Below the pieces are notes generated by a model. The model saw nothing but the letters and a program-made list of their open reading frames with translations. It was not told the DNA's origin and made no database searches. Below, one piece after another: positions 12,673-24,443 of a stretch of 64,000 nt of DNA; position 1 is the stretch's first letter; each line of letters begins with the position of its first letter. The stretch is from Biscogniauxia marginata. Its lineage: Eukaryota; Ascomycota; Sordariomycetes; Xylariales; Xylariaceae. The position numbers and the translations under genes are program-made. Where the stretch lies: contig MU404085.1 in NCBI GenBank assembly GCA_022695795.1, positions 9,597 through 73,596 of the forward strand. Reading direction: 5' to 3'.

Positions 12673-14365
12673 ATGCCACTTACCCAGCGCTCCCTCGTCT
12701 TGAAGTCTTCCCTCTCCCCTCCAAGCCTCCTGGCCGGCCCGGAGCGCCGATGTCTCCACGTCCCGATATCGCAGGAACCCCAGCAACGACAACGACGGCA
12801 GAATCCACAATGCGAGATACGACGGCTCCCGCGACGTCGAGACGGGGCTGTAGGAATCGGTGTTGTGCGGGCAGGAGTCGGATTGGCAATAACAGCAGCA
12901 GCAGTATTCGTACGAGGAGGAGACGGCGGCGTATGCGCAGCAGCAGGAAGATGGCGTCGGGAACAACAGCAGCATCATCGACGGCTGTTCCACAGCACCT
13001 GCTCCCGCGCAGATGAGGCCATTGACAACTCGCGGAACCACTACGAGACTCTGAAGTTGCACCCGGGCGCGACGCCGGCCGAGATCAAGAAGTGAGTTAC
13101 TTCAGTTTCTTTTCTTTTAGTTTCAGACTCTTTCTTGCTCGCAATCCTTTTTCGCAATTACCGGGAGCACCTGGTTTTCATCGCCAACGTCGTCTTAAAG
13201 GAATGGTCTCTGGATCATGTTATATGTATTCATGCATTGCATTACCATTGGCATCACATCAGTCTTGCGTCTTGTGTAGTACACATTGTACCTATATACA
13301 ATTACTTCTCCTATTTAGCGAACCCCATCGATCGGACTCATAAAACAAAACAAAAACCCATGATTCTTCTCTCCTACCGCCTCCTTCTCCTTTTGCCCCT
13401 AAACATCTCATTTAAAGCATCTAAAGGCTAACAGACATCCCCCCCTTTCCCCTGACAGAGCCTTCTACACCCTCTCCAAAGCCCACCACCCCGACGCCCA
13501 CGCGCACCGTTCCTCGACCACCTCGACCTCGACCCCGACCCCGACCCCGACCTCCTCCTCCTCATCCAGCTCCAAGCGCTCTACCTCCAAGTCCTCCCAG
13601 CGCTTCATGCGCATAAGCGAAGCCTACTCCGTGCTGTCCATCCCCGCCCGCCGCTCAGCCTACGACCGCGACGTCCTGCGCCTCCACTCATCCTCATCCT
13701 CTTCCGCTTCCGCTTCGTCCCCGTCCCCCCACCACGCTGGCTCCTACTCCTCCACCAACCCCGCCGGCGGCCGCCCCGCCTCGGGCCTCTCGCGCCGGCG
13801 GGCCACCTACCAGGGCCCCCCGCCGAGCTTCTACCGGTCCGGCGGGTGGGGCGGGCAGGCGGGGAAGCGCCGGGCCGCGCACGAAGAGAGCACGGGGACC
13901 TCCTTTTCCTCCTCCTCATCTTCTACTCCTTCCTACAACAACAACAACGACAACTCAGCCTTCAGAAGCTCTACCGGATCTGGATCTGGATCTCAACAGA
14001 AACAACAACAACAAACCCTAGGCGGCATGGGCCCCGGCCAGGACCCCTTCGGCCACCGGGACGACGTCCCGCACTTCGACCGCGAGGCCCACGAGCGCAC
14101 GGGCCGGCACGTGGACCGCCGCCGCGCCGCGCGCCAGCAGCAGCGGCAGATGGACTCCGGCGTGGCCCGCGAGTACCAGCGCGCTTCTCCCTCCTCGGTC
14201 GAGCCCGAGAAGGGGGTCGGCGGCATGTTCGTCATCATCGGCGGAATCCTGCTGTTCAGTTTCCTGGGCCCCTTCGCCGTGACCCAGGTTTGGAGCACGG
14301 GCGGAAGCGGAAGCGGAAACGGTGCCGGCGGTACCACGAAGGAGAGGAACAGGCGAGCGAGTTGA
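12673..14365 (+). CDS. DnaJ (HSP40) domain protein with C-terminal membrane anchor, probably mitochondrial
   Basis: Two exons, 12673-13091 and 13459-14365 (441 residues), with a 367 bp intron inside the J domain; the ctgacag acceptor restores the frame. The N-terminus is Arg/Ser/Leu-rich with few acidic residues, like a mitochondrial presequence. The J domain begins HYETLKLHPGATPAEIKK, continues with the catalytic HPD in KAHHPDAH, and ends RFMRISEAYSVLSIPARRSAYDRD. A low-complexity Ser/Gly/Arg linker follows, then a single membrane segment near residues 395-415 (FVIIGGILLFSFLGPFAV). J-proteins stimulate Hsp70 ATPase; the J domain plus late TM layout resembles DNAJC30-type mitochondrial proteins, but orthology is not established. 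A Ser/Thr/Pro insert (TSTPTPTPT) interrupts the domain after HPD. GC content is much higher than in flanking genes. Confidence 0.85.
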
Positions 14366-14834
14366 GAAAAAAAAAAGGAAAGAGAAAAAAAATATGACCT
14401 TGTCGAGAGAACATTTCGTAGGGCTCACTCACTTGGGGTTAGTAGGCCGCGTGGTTTAGGTATATCTACATACCGGAAGGCAAGTCGCAATTGGTGCGCG
14501 CGTAGGAGATACCAACACAATGTACATAAAAGAGCATCGCGCATTAGCACATTCGCATAAGGGAACGGGGCCTAGAGGTGGTTTTTTTTTCCTGTCGTCA
14601 AGACATCAATAATCAAGTCATTATCAAACGTCCCGAAGTTGGTGTCTGTGTGCGATCGCGCAGTGCGATGCCTATTCTACATTGAAGAAAGAGGGCCTCG
14701 ACCCGAATGCGAAGAAATAATTTTGCCCGTCTAGTATAGGATACACAATGCGTTTAAGGGTATCGGCATTCTTCCCAGAGTCCTCGTGTCTAGACCAAAC
14801 CGAGAGATATCGTTTCCGCTCCCAATGCACTGAT
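14366..14834. other. Convergent 3' ends of J-protein and porin genes
   Basis: About 470 bp between two convergent stop codons, presumably both 3' UTRs. A minus-strand ORF (14672-15028) is an open frame running across the porin 3' end in a wrong phase. No other feature seen. Confidence 0.5.
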
Positions 14835-16258
14835 TTAGCTCTCGAAGGTGAAGCTAGTGCCAACCTATACACACATGTTATTAGCAACCAATAGGATAAC
14901 AAATTTGGGGGAGGATGGACGAACCTTGTGGGTAGCCTGCTCCAGCTTCTGGGTGTCGAAAGAGGCACCGAGGCCGAGGGTGACACCGGGGCGAAGGAGA
15001 ACGTTGTAGGAGACGGCAGCGACACCACGGTCGTTAATCTTGGCCTGTTGTTGTTGTACTCGTTAGCACATTTCGCAGCCTCGGACTAGCCGACATCGGA
15101 GCAGAATGTGACGAACCTTGGCGAAAGAGACGGGGTCTAGTCGGTACTTGCTGGCGACCTCCAGACCAACGGTGTTTCCGCTCTTGGAGTTCCACGTGGC
15201 CTTGGCACCAGCCTCGACTTGGCTGTTGACCTTGTGGTAGTAGCTCGCGGCGAAGACGCTCAGGTTGTCAGTGGCGGTGACGGCAGCACTGTACGAGGGG
15301 GCCTGGAAGCCGACGGCGGCGCTGTAGCCGGTGACCGCAGCTCTCTGCACATCGTAGCCGGCAGAGGCACCGGCGACGAAGCCTTCGTGGCCGATGACGG
15401 CGTCGACGTTCGCGGTGGGGCCCTTAAGCAGGTCGAAGTATGCGCGGCCGTGGAAGGCGGATTGCTTGAAGGTTAGATTGAGCTTGGCACCCTTGCTCTG
15501 GGCGGCAGGCAGGAAAGAGAAGACACCTTCGGCCTTGAGGCCCTTGGCGATGGAGTCGGCGAGCTCGACCTTGGACTCGATGGTGTTGGCGGTGGTCCAG
15601 GTCTGGGTCAGGGTGAGACCTGTGCGGCGGTAGATGATTAGCAATGCTGATGCTTGTTCGCTGACATAGATGTAGAAACTGAGGGGCAAGGTGTTGTGAC
15701 CCGGGACCCTCGCTGGTCCCATTGAGAAGGCCGCCCTTGTGAGTTTGCGATGGGAGGAGTTGGTGTATTTACCCAGCGACTTGTCGGAGTATTTTCCCTC
15801 AAGCTGTACATATAGTTAGAATTGGGCTTTTCTCTCTCTGATAATCCGCGGCGGAGAAGCAGTCATGTAGCCGGGAAGAGGGCGATCTGCTCGACTGTCT
15901 GTCCGTGGCTTGTTGGGACGCGGTGGAGGACGACGAAACGTACATTTCCGCTGGTGGCCTTCTCGTGGCTGCTCTTGCCGGTGACCTTGAAGGCGACATT
16001 GTTGGGAGTGTTGCTCTTGACCTCGATGGTACCGGCAGATAGGTGGTAGAAGTCCTTGTTCAGCAACTGCGAAGTCTCAGGTCAGTGTCGGGACGAAACC
16101 AATGGGAGGTGTGTGCGTGTGCGTGTGCGTGTGTTTGCGGGAAATTTCGCTGGCCTCTGGTGGAGAGGATCCCCCAGAACGGTAAAATGGTCTAGGGTGT
16201 CTGAATGACTCACGTCGTTCGCCGACTTAGAGATATCTTGGAAGGCAGGGACAGACAT
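14835..16258 (-). CDS. por1: Mitochondrial outer-membrane porin (VDAC)
   Basis: Six exons: 16258-16214, 16066-15944, 15803-15773, 15619-15117, 15044-14925, 14864-14835. They give 283 residues, the standard VDAC length. It begins MSVPAFQDISKSANDLLNKD (N-terminal helix) and then runs through alternating beta-strands (LKGPTANVDAVIGHEGF, NLSVFAASYYHKVNSQVEAG, GNTVGLEVASKYR, GVTLGLGASFDTQKLEQATH). It ends VGTSFTFES, the characteristic porin terminus and beta-signal. It forms the voltage-gated channel for ATP, ADP and other metabolites in the outer mitochondrial membrane. Two introns start with an unusual GTTCGT donor (after 15117 and after 14925), and both exon junctions are fixed by protein conservation. 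The neighbour is another probable mitochondrial protein gene, convergent. Confidence 0.97.
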
Positions 16259-17159
16259 GACGGGCAGCTGTCGGCAATGCAGAGGAGAGAGGCAGATGGG
16301 AAATGGGAGTTGTGTTAAGGCAAATCGACAAGTCGACCGTGGAATTGTGGTGTAGTAAACCGGAAGGGTTCGTGGAACGGGCACTGCTGAGATGGAAATT
16401 TGTTTTCCTTGCGGTCAAATCACTAATGCACGAAATTCAATGGCGCTAGGGACAGCACGGGCTCTGACGGTACTTAGGTACTTGGGTACATGAGTACTTC
16501 CATCCATCCGCACATCCCCCGGACCTTACCTCCGCCAATCCCACGCCGGCCCCTGTCTACGGGCAGTGCCAACTTATCAATACAACGGAAATATATCTAG
16601 TCCCTACCGGAACTTGTAATAAACCACATGTTGATGCCAATGGATATCGTCAGGAACGCCAAAAAGGCGCATGTAATACCAAGAAATCACACATATCCAT
16701 ATAATGATACTTACAGCTGGTGCATCACGTTATTTTACGTTTGTCAATGGCTTTTTTATTCTAAGAACAGACACCCACCCCTTTTCACAACAACAATAAG
16801 GTAGCTAGCTACCTAGACTATAAATAGGGGGTTTCTTCAAGAAGTCTTGTTTTGTTTTACCCGACAAGATAGATAAAATGCATTTATTTATTGGCTGGTA
16901 CATACTACACTGTGCCGAGGCATCATAAACCTACATACCAACCCTAACCTTGCCTCTTGCGGATTTCTCTATACTCTTCGGTATCTATCATACCCTTGGG
17001 TCTTGCAGATGGTGGGCAAAAAACTAAAACAAAATAAAAATATTGTCGTAGGATACGAAAGATAACCACGGTCACATTACAGCTCAACAGCGAGGCATCG
17101 CGCTTTAGGGTTGGGTACCCTACAATCTATATTTCTGATCAATAGATGCCATTGCTGCT
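16259..17159 (-). promoter_or_regulatory. Porin promoter and asparagine synthetase 3' flank
   Basis: No gene seen. A cluster of GGTAC repeats (about 16470-16500: ggtacttaggtacttgggta) lies roughly 210 bp upstream of the porin start. 16600-17100 is AT-richer and probably contains the 3' UTR of the asparagine synthetase gene. Confidence 0.4.
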
Positions 17160-19570
17160 TCAAGCTGGCGAATCATATTTCGCGTTGTGTGTCGCGATGG
17201 CTCTGCAGCGTCACACCGGTCAGCAACTGAGTTGTTCGAAATAATGGAGCCAATCGGCCGTAGTTGACCAATGAACTCACCTTCCGCTAGGATCGGTTTG
17301 CTTAGACCATGTCGGCGTCCATCTCATAACCGTCGATGCACAGTGAGGCGGGAAGTGCTCGTCAAACATCAGTCGGTACCAGTAGCTTAATATAGGAGTT
17401 AGTCGAGTCCAAACAGTAACAGAAACAGGACTTACGCTTCCTTAGTATCCGGAATATCATCACCCCATTCAGGCTTAGGGTTCTTCATCATCTCGTCCGT
17501 AACATGTATTTCGGCATTGTCCTTCAGGGCATCGATCCAGCCGTAGCCCACACCATCCGAAAATTGTTCCTTCTGTCTCCAGAGGATTTCATCCGGCAGG
17601 TATGGCTCAGCACTTGGATCGTCGGATGTATCAAAGGCCTTTCTCAGAATCCACTTCTCGATGCGTTCCTTCGTGATCATCTTCTCCTGCGGGTCGATGT
17701 TCATGCAGGCCTCGAGGAACTGGGAGATTGTGTTAGCAGGAAAAGACGCATGCGAGACGTCGATAGATAGCAACAACATACCTGCTTGTCCAGGAATGGT
17801 ACACGGGCCTCGAGACCCCATGCTGATGTTGACTTGTTAGCCCGGAGGCAGTCCGCAAGATGCAGGTTCTTGACCCGACGGACCGTCTCCTCGTGGAAAG
17901 CCTTCTTGTCTGGAGCTGCATGGAAGTATAGGTATCCACCAAAGATTTCGTCACTTCCTTCACCGCTGAGCACCATCTTGATTCCCATGGCCTTGATTTT
18001 TCTCGACAGGAGGTACATAGGCGTGGAGGCCCGAATCGTCGTGACATCGTAAGTCTCGAGGTGGAAGATGACATCTGATAAGGCATTAAGACCATCTTCG
18101 ACGGTAAAGGTCATGACGTGATGTTTGGTGCCAAGGAACTTGGCAACCTTGAGAGCAGCTTCGTTGTCGGGAGACCCAGGCAGACCAATGGAGAAGGAGT
18201 TGAGTTGCGGTAGATATGTCACTGTTGAGAGTTGGTTGTCGTCATCGATGCCGACCAAGCCTTCACCCTTGTCGGCATCTTCTGCGGCCTCGTCGACGTT
18301 ACCGTTGGCAGCCAAAGCAGCCTTCTTGAGCCTCAGCGTCTCTCGCTGGGCGATGGACGCAACCAGACTCGAGTCCAGACCGCCGGATAGCAACACACCA
18401 TAAGGAACCTCGGCCATAAGTCGCTTCCGGACGGACCGCTCCAGGGTCTCACGCACGAGCTTCAGGTCAAGGGGTGTTTCTGGGATTCTCGAGCCATCCC
18501 ACCAGGTCGGCTGGAAATATCTGGTGGTCTCGCCCGTCTTCGTGTCAAAGACATGGCCAGGGGGGAAAGAACGAATCTTATCGCAAACAGTATGCAGACA
18601 CTTCAACTCGGACGCGAAGTATGTGGCGTCGGGCTGCGTTGAGGACCAACCCTGATAAAAGGTGGTTATGCCGATAGGATCGCGGGCGGCGATTGTCCGG
18701 TCGAGATTCTTGTCATAGAGCACAAACGAGAACATACCATCGAGGTATTTTGGCGCATCGAGTCCATATTCCATATACTGTAAGGCCCGTTAACGGTGGC
18801 TGTCCATCGCCCCTATCCGAGCCAAAGAAGTGTATCCTTACCAAGGGGATGATGACTTCACAATCCGAGTGCGTCTTGAAGTGGTACGGCGTCTTTAGGT
18901 TCTTCCGAATCAACCGGTGGTTGTAGATTTCGCCGTTGACAGCTAGGATAATACTGCCATCCTGGTTGGTCAAGGGCTGCGCACCGGACTCTGCGATCTA
19001 ATGAGCGATGGACGTGGCACAGACGGATCTACCAGAGAGGTGGTATAGGGGAACCCACCGACACCGACGATGCTCAATCGCTCGTGACAGAGTACTGCGC
19101 AATTGTTAGTTCCTAGTCCCCCTCCCGTATTATATACATATCTGCGCCATTCAGATACTTACTTGTGTTGTTGCAAATGACATTGCCACCTATAGCGCGC
19201 AAACACAATTTAGCATGCGTGCTGTCGTCAACTCGGTCTGCGGTTTTGACAGCGACTCACTCCAGTCAGGGCCTCGGTGGCGGATTCTGCACGGATAAAG
19301 TCAATTGAAGCCCCAGAGCTTTCCGAAGGGGGGTTCTTACAGCTTAGCAAGCTTTAATGCCTGCGGCTTGAATTTTTGGACGTCGGGATGACTGGGCGCA
19401 AAGCTCGTGTCAACACGCTTCCAACAACATCGTGGCTAACATCTTCCATGGTGGGGTTGATCGCAGCGCCCACCAAGTCGAAATTACCCCTCCATCGACG
19501 AATAAATACATCATGAGAAAGTAACCTAGACAGGCTCGACTTACCCGTGGCAGGCAAATATGCCACACAT
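17160..19570 (-). CDS. asn2: Asparagine synthetase, glutamine-hydrolysing
   Basis: The start at 19570 lies in a 26 nt first exon coding MCGIFACH, whose Cys2 is the glutaminase nucleophile exposed after Met removal. About nine introns follow. N-terminal class II glutaminase: [52 protein letters not shown]. Synthetase domain: [16 protein letters not shown] (ATP-pyrophosphatase loop), [45 protein letters not shown]. The C-terminus [15 protein letters not shown] continues through a last intron (near 17280-17194) to [13 protein letters not shown] and the stop at 17160. The enzyme converts aspartate, glutamine and ATP to asparagine in the cytosol. All recognisable catalytic motifs are intact. The symbol follows fungal usage and is an assumption. 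Confidence 0.96.
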
Positions 19571-20717
19571 CTTGTGCTCTCTTGGTGTTGCTGCTCGCAA
19601 CTCTGAGGCGGAGGAAGAAAGCAAGGAATTAAAAGGCTGTGAGGTGTAGAGGAGGTAGTAGATAATATGCTAAGTACGTTAGTAGAGGCTGAAGCAGACG
19701 CGAACACTGTAGTAATTCAGAGCAGTGGTAAGTAATTGGTAACTAGCTTCTTCCTGTTACGCAGCCTTTAACATGAGAAGGAGAGAATGAAAAAAAGCGA
19801 AGGGCCACGCGATCAAAGGTGTTGAAGTAGGAGACGGCGAAGAGTCATAAACTTATCGATTGGTGTTTTTTCCCCCCCCTGTATGTCTTCATACCAACGA
19901 TTATTATTATTATTTTTCTGCAAGGGGGTCCCCATTAAACAAGGATATCGAGCTATTGTGTACATTACTAGTAGCTGGTAGCAGCATGTCTGTTCGCTAA
20001 CTTACCGTGAGACCGGGCGAAAAGCCGATTTCGGCGAATATACCTATCAGATACCTGAAGCTATGACTGGTTCAGAGGAATGTCAAAGTTCGAAGCGGGA
20101 GGGTCTCAGGTGAGACCCATATTACCTGAGTCCTTCAGTCTAGAGCCACCGAAGTACCTGCTAGGTAAACTGATAAGAAAAATACGCCCAGAGATGACTC
20201 GCTGTTTTACTAACGAGCCGTTTGCTAGTGGCCGCACCCAAAATCCCCTATCAGTACGCTCGAGAAAACCTGACACTGCCCAGGTCAAATCGAGATTTAT
20301 GCATGTATCAACATACGATGAAAGTCACAAACCCCTTGGTAACGGAAGGGGCCTCTCCGGGACAACAAGTACCATATGATAAGACACAAGGTTGGAAGGA
20401 TAGAACACGTTGTAAACTTATTTGTTCATTTTTGTCGCGATCTTCCATTGCACTCGTCGACTGCAGATATACCCTGGGCAATAGCGGGTGGACCGTTTGT
20501 GCAAATACCAAATTGCGAGGCTCCTAAGGCCCAAAATGCTCAATGCATACCTATCGCATGATGATCTGTCTGTGCGAACGCCGTAGGCTCAATTCAAATA
20601 CATAAAGCAACGCCCACCCCATACGTGGGTATCCCAGAACCTAAAACTCCGAGTCTGAAAGCACATCGAATATTTGGCCCTTGAAGAACCATCATTCTCA
20701 CGAAGTTCTCAGCTGAC
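19571..20717. other. Intergenic: asparagine synthetase promoter and UBC9 3' flank
   Basis: Open frames at 20080-20379 and neighbouring frames look like chance, with no domain, signal or codon-use support. The gene's 5' UTR probably lies at 19571-19850. A poly-C/T tract is at 19869-19880 and a short ATT repeat near 19902. Confidence 0.4.
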
Positions 20718-21420
20718 TTAGTGAGCTGGGTTCTCTTTGACGGTGCGTTTGACCCGTCTCTCGTATTCAACTCGGTCCCTCTTGAAGAGGTTGTAGGCCT
20801 CGGCCTGCGCTGGCGACTCGGGATTCGGATTGTCTAGGAGATCCTGTACACCGAGCGCAATCTGCTTGACTGTAATGGCTGGCTTCCAGCCCTCTTCCTC
20901 GTTCAGGATGGAGAGACAGACCGTGCCCGAGGGATAAACGTTGGGGTGGAACAGAGGAGGCGTGAACTTGCCTGTGATTCGAGGCTTATCAGTCTGGAGA
21001 TTCGCCTACACGTGTTGGGTGGGATGAATAGACTTACACTTCGGAGGTTTCGTTGGGTATTCTACAGTCAGATCAAATGCGTTAATACTAACATCCTATC
21101 GTCCAAAATAGTCATCGTAGTACGACCTACCATCGGGAAACGTCATAGTCATCTTGAAAAGGCCGCCTTCCCAGATCGTCTTGTCTTTGCCGGGAATGCC
21201 GCACTCCCACGTCTTCAGGTCCAGGACACCTTGAGCATTCTTAACCGGTCTTGCCCAGAAACCAAAGGGATGGTCCTTTCGCCATTGCTTCCTACCGTAG
21301 AATATGCGTGTTAGTTCGAAGGCTGTGACACATGTCTGGCATTGGACTGCGGGCACAGGAAGATGGGATGGGACATTCGACATACCGTTCCTCCCCGAGG
21401 CGCAACGTGCACAGAGACAT
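20718..21420 (-). CDS. ubc9: SUMO-conjugating enzyme E2, UBC9
   Basis: Four exons. The first, 21420-21386, codes [12 protein letters not shown] and splices to 21291-21131 ([15 protein letters not shown]...), then to the [19 protein letters not shown] segment and a last exon ending at 20718. The UBC fold shows the E2 active site in [17 protein letters not shown], with the catalytic Cys after GTV. The [18 protein letters not shown] segment and C-terminal [17 protein letters not shown] are UBC9-type. Basic residues near the N-terminus (RKQWRKDHP) are typical of the SUMO-binding face. It transfers SUMO to nuclear proteins, and the total is close to the family's 157 residues. It shares a 930 bp divergent region with PEX19. 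Confidence 0.97.
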
Positions 21421-22351
21421 GGCGTTATGTTGATTCGATTCAATCGCTACGAGTGTATTGAGTAGCTAATTTCGTTCGTTTAGATGAGAGGAAGATGAGC
21501 GTAGTGCACACACTTGTTGGTTGCGAAATAAGGCTGCAGGCGTTGCGATGGAATGGGTGCAGAGCGTAGGTGGTGTGTGGATGGATGGATGGATGGTTGT
21601 GTGGGTGGTGCGTGGGTGGGTTGAAACTGGACACGGAACAAGAGGCGCGAAAGAATTTAAATAAAGGCACCGGTAGGTAGAGAAGCTGCAGGCAGTCCTT
21701 CCAGCTGCTTGTGTCAGTTGGGCATAGGTAGGTAGGTAGGAGGCAGGTAGATATGTGAAGAAAGTGCAGGTTGCTGCAAGAGAAATCTCGACTGGTGGAT
21801 GAAAGCTCACCTGCAGGCACAGGAAAGCGGTAGGTACCTAGGTACATCCCTTAGGTAATCAGTTGGCTTCAAAGAGGGAAAGGCGGTCGGGGGTTTCTGC
21901 CGGACATTTCAGCTGTGACGCGGCAGTCATGGTGGGGTAATCAACTTCATCAAATTCTAGGATAGGAAGCAGGGGTCTTAAAGCTGCCAAGAGACCTGGC
22001 CTCGGTAACTTGATTCAACGTTACGGCTTGCATCAGACATTACTCTAGCGACAATTCCTCTCACGTCCAAACCAGCATCCTTCCTCTGCTCCCTCCTTGG
22101 CATCGTCTGACGATTGCTTCCCTCCCAGTATCTTGCTTTATTCTTTAGGTTCCGGGTGTATCTTACGTATTTCCTGCAACCTCCCACTTCTCTTCTCTCC
22201 CTGCTCCGTTACCAGTGCTCAGCTTATTACACAACGCGGGGTTGGTGGAGATACCGACATTGATTTGGGCTGAGAAGCAACTTTTGACAGTCACTCTGGG
22301 AACATCAAACCGGACCTAAATATTGCTTGAATAGCATAAATTGCGATATCC
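21421..22351. promoter_or_regulatory. Divergent promoter region UBC9 / PEX19
   Basis: Contains microsatellite-like runs read on the plus strand: (GGAT)n at about 21580-21596, taggtaggtaggtagg at 21726-21740, and a palindromic taggtacctaggtac at 21831-21845. Antisense open frames (21440-21847) are low-complexity Pro/Thr/His translations of these repeats and are not genes. Confidence 0.5.
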
Positions 22352-23459
22352 ATGGAGGCAAAGCAAAGCGGCTCAGCTGGCGATAGTTCCAAGCAGGATG
22401 ACCCACCTGCGAAAACGGAGCCGGCGCCAACTGTCGAAGATGTATCTGACCCCGACGAAGATGATCTAGACGACTTAGATGATATGCTTGAGGAATTTTC
22501 TGGAGTGGCCTTGGATTCTAAGAAGCCTGCCACTGCATCAGGGCCCGGGAGGCCATCTGCGACCATCTCCGATCCTACAGTACAACCGAATGAAAGCGTC
22601 CCTCCGGAAGGGCAAGATAACTTCTCCGAAGAGGAGTTCCAAAAGCAACTACAGGCTGGCATGGCGGAATTAATGAGTGACTTAGAGAAATCGGCAAGTT
22701 GATTCCCACTCTGAATGCACTCTGGCTAACGTGGCGAAGCCGGACATGCAAGCCCAGTTCGAGAACATATTTAAAGGGCTTGGGGCGGCTGCTGCAGGGT
22801 CGGGCGACGATGCGGCTGCTTCCGCCTCCAAGTCACCAGAGAAGATGGCATCTGACATAAGCCAAGACGCGTCATTTCAGGAGACCATCCGCCGGACGAT
22901 GGCCAGAATGCAGGAATCTGGTGACCAGGCGACTGCTGCCGCTGCTGCAGGAGGGTCCGAGGATGATTTTATCGCCGAGATGATGAAAGCCATGAAAGAC
23001 ATTCCGAGCGGAGACGGCGGCGGCGAAGAAGATTTCTCTAAGATGCTGATGGGCATGATGGAACAGCTGACTAACAAGGAGATCCTGTACGAGCCTATGA
23101 AGGAACTGAACGAGAAGTTCCCCGGATGGATGACCAAGAACAAGGATACCTTGGCGAAAGAAGATCTCAACCGATACCAGGAGCAACAAGTCCTCGTGGC
23201 CGAGATGGTGGCCAAGTTCGAAGAATCTACCTATGCTGACTCCAACGCAGCAGACAGGGAGTACATTGTAGACAGGATGCAAAAGGTAGGTTGTTCAACT
23301 AGACCACGAGCATTGCTCAGCGTTGCTTCGATTGCTGCGATGCTGACTTGAGGAACACAGATGCAAGCCGCAGGTGCACCACCTAATGACCTAGTTGGGG
23401 ACATGCCATCAGCCAAGGAAGTCCTCGATGCACCGGATGAGTCATGTCCGACTCAGTGA
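22352..23459 (+). CDS. pex19: Peroxisomal membrane-protein chaperone/receptor PEX19
   Basis: Three exons: 22352-22693, 22740-23285, 23361-23459; 328 residues. The acidic N-terminus (DPDEDDLDDLDDMLEEFSG) matches the PEX3-binding region. The helical C-terminal domain carries FEETIRRTM-like and EDDFIAEMMKAMKD helices, then GMMEQLTNKEILYEPMKEL, FPGWM, LNRYQEQQ and IVDRMQK, and APPNDLVGDMPSA. It ends DESCPTQ, a CaaX-type farnesylation box (CPTQ) expected for PEX19. It binds newly made peroxisomal membrane proteins in the cytosol and docks at PEX3. The first intron (22694-22739) has a GC donor (gcaagt) with a perfect ctaac branch; the alternative GT donor would put the conserved second exon out of frame. 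Its 3' end faces the next gene 220 bp away. Confidence 0.95.
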
Positions 23460-23677
23460 CGGACGACGTGGATGTTGGCAAGCGGATATCTTTATACATC
23501 TGGATTATCTGCAATTCGGGCCTCACGATCCCGTGTGTGCTTTATACATGAATGGTATAGTTCCATTCCATACCATAGAACTGTAATATAACCTGGAACG
23601 CCAGATGATAAACCGTGTTCCGAGCCCCCCTGGCCTCTGTAAGTAGTACAAAACGCCGCCAAAGTACTGAACAAACC

Positions 23678-24443
23678 TCACGACATATCCATCTGGCTTG
23701 ACGAGTCAAGGTGGTGATGACTACTACCACCCTCCTGCTGTGATAGCAAGTCCCTAAATAGGCTATCATAATCTTCATCGTCGGACAACAATGGCGATGT
23801 TGGTCTCGTGGGCAATCGGGTAAAGGAGTCAGCTTCGAACATGGAGATCATGGCATCCAATTCCTGTTCCTCTTCTTGGGCCATGGTATCAACCATCATG
23901 TGGTCATCGTCATCTTGGGGTGTTTTGCGTTGAAGTTCGGAGATGTCATCAAGCTCGTCCTCGAACACGAACCCGTCGATGTCTGTATCCTTTTGTTTTC
24001 TCCATTGTCTGTTAAATGCCGCCCATTCCAATTTCAATGTCTGCGAGGATGGTGTCAGTTTCTAACCATTGCGGAATGTTCTCCAGACATAGAGAGACGC
24101 TCCATACCTCTTGATCACCGCCTCTCCGCTCCCAACTCCTATCGTCTGCCCTCTGTCGTACATTCTTTAGAAACAGTTTCCTCCGGCTCTCCTGCGCATC
24201 CTCCCTCTTCTGCTTTAAGGGATTTGGCTTGGCACTTCGCGATGCGTACTTGAACTTTGAAGGCCCCTGTATCGGCGAAGACTGGATTTCGCGTCGAGGA
24301 AGAGTGTTCGGGTTGCGCGGGGATAGTGGCGAAGAGGCCTGTGAGGGTCTGATGGGGGAGGAAGACAGCGGCGACGAGACGGAGGGACAATGCGGCGTAG
24401 ATAATTCCAAATTGAAGATCGGAGTATGCATTGTAGCCAACAT
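23678..24443 (-). CDS. Conserved fungal protein of unknown function
   Basis: Two exons joined by an intron with gtatgg donor and ctcgcag acceptor (about 24108-24045), giving GGDQE-TLKLEWAAFNRQW in frame. The N-terminal ~60 residues are Ser/Pro-rich and disordered. A conserved-looking core follows: KFKYASRSAKPNPL, ESRRKLFLKNVRQRADD and RGGDQE. The C-terminal part is acidic (FVFEDELDDISELQ, MAQEEEQELDAMISMF, DDEDYDSLFRDLLS). There is no membrane segment or signal peptide. The basic/acidic layout suggests a nuclear protein, but I do not recognise the family. The second Met (24431) may be the true start. Confidence 0.7.

Noticed and set aside
13605..14428. Several Arg/Ala/Gly-rich ORFs on both strands over the J-protein second exon
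   Set aside because: Produced by very high GC content. Only the frame with HPD and the terminal membrane segment is consistent across the intron.
15219..15633. Plus-strand ORFs inside the porin gene
   Set aside because: Antisense to a 283-residue VDAC model with complete phase agreement.
22872..23282. 136-codon minus-strand ORF in PEX19
   Set aside because: Antisense shadow over a conserved coding exon, with no features of its own.
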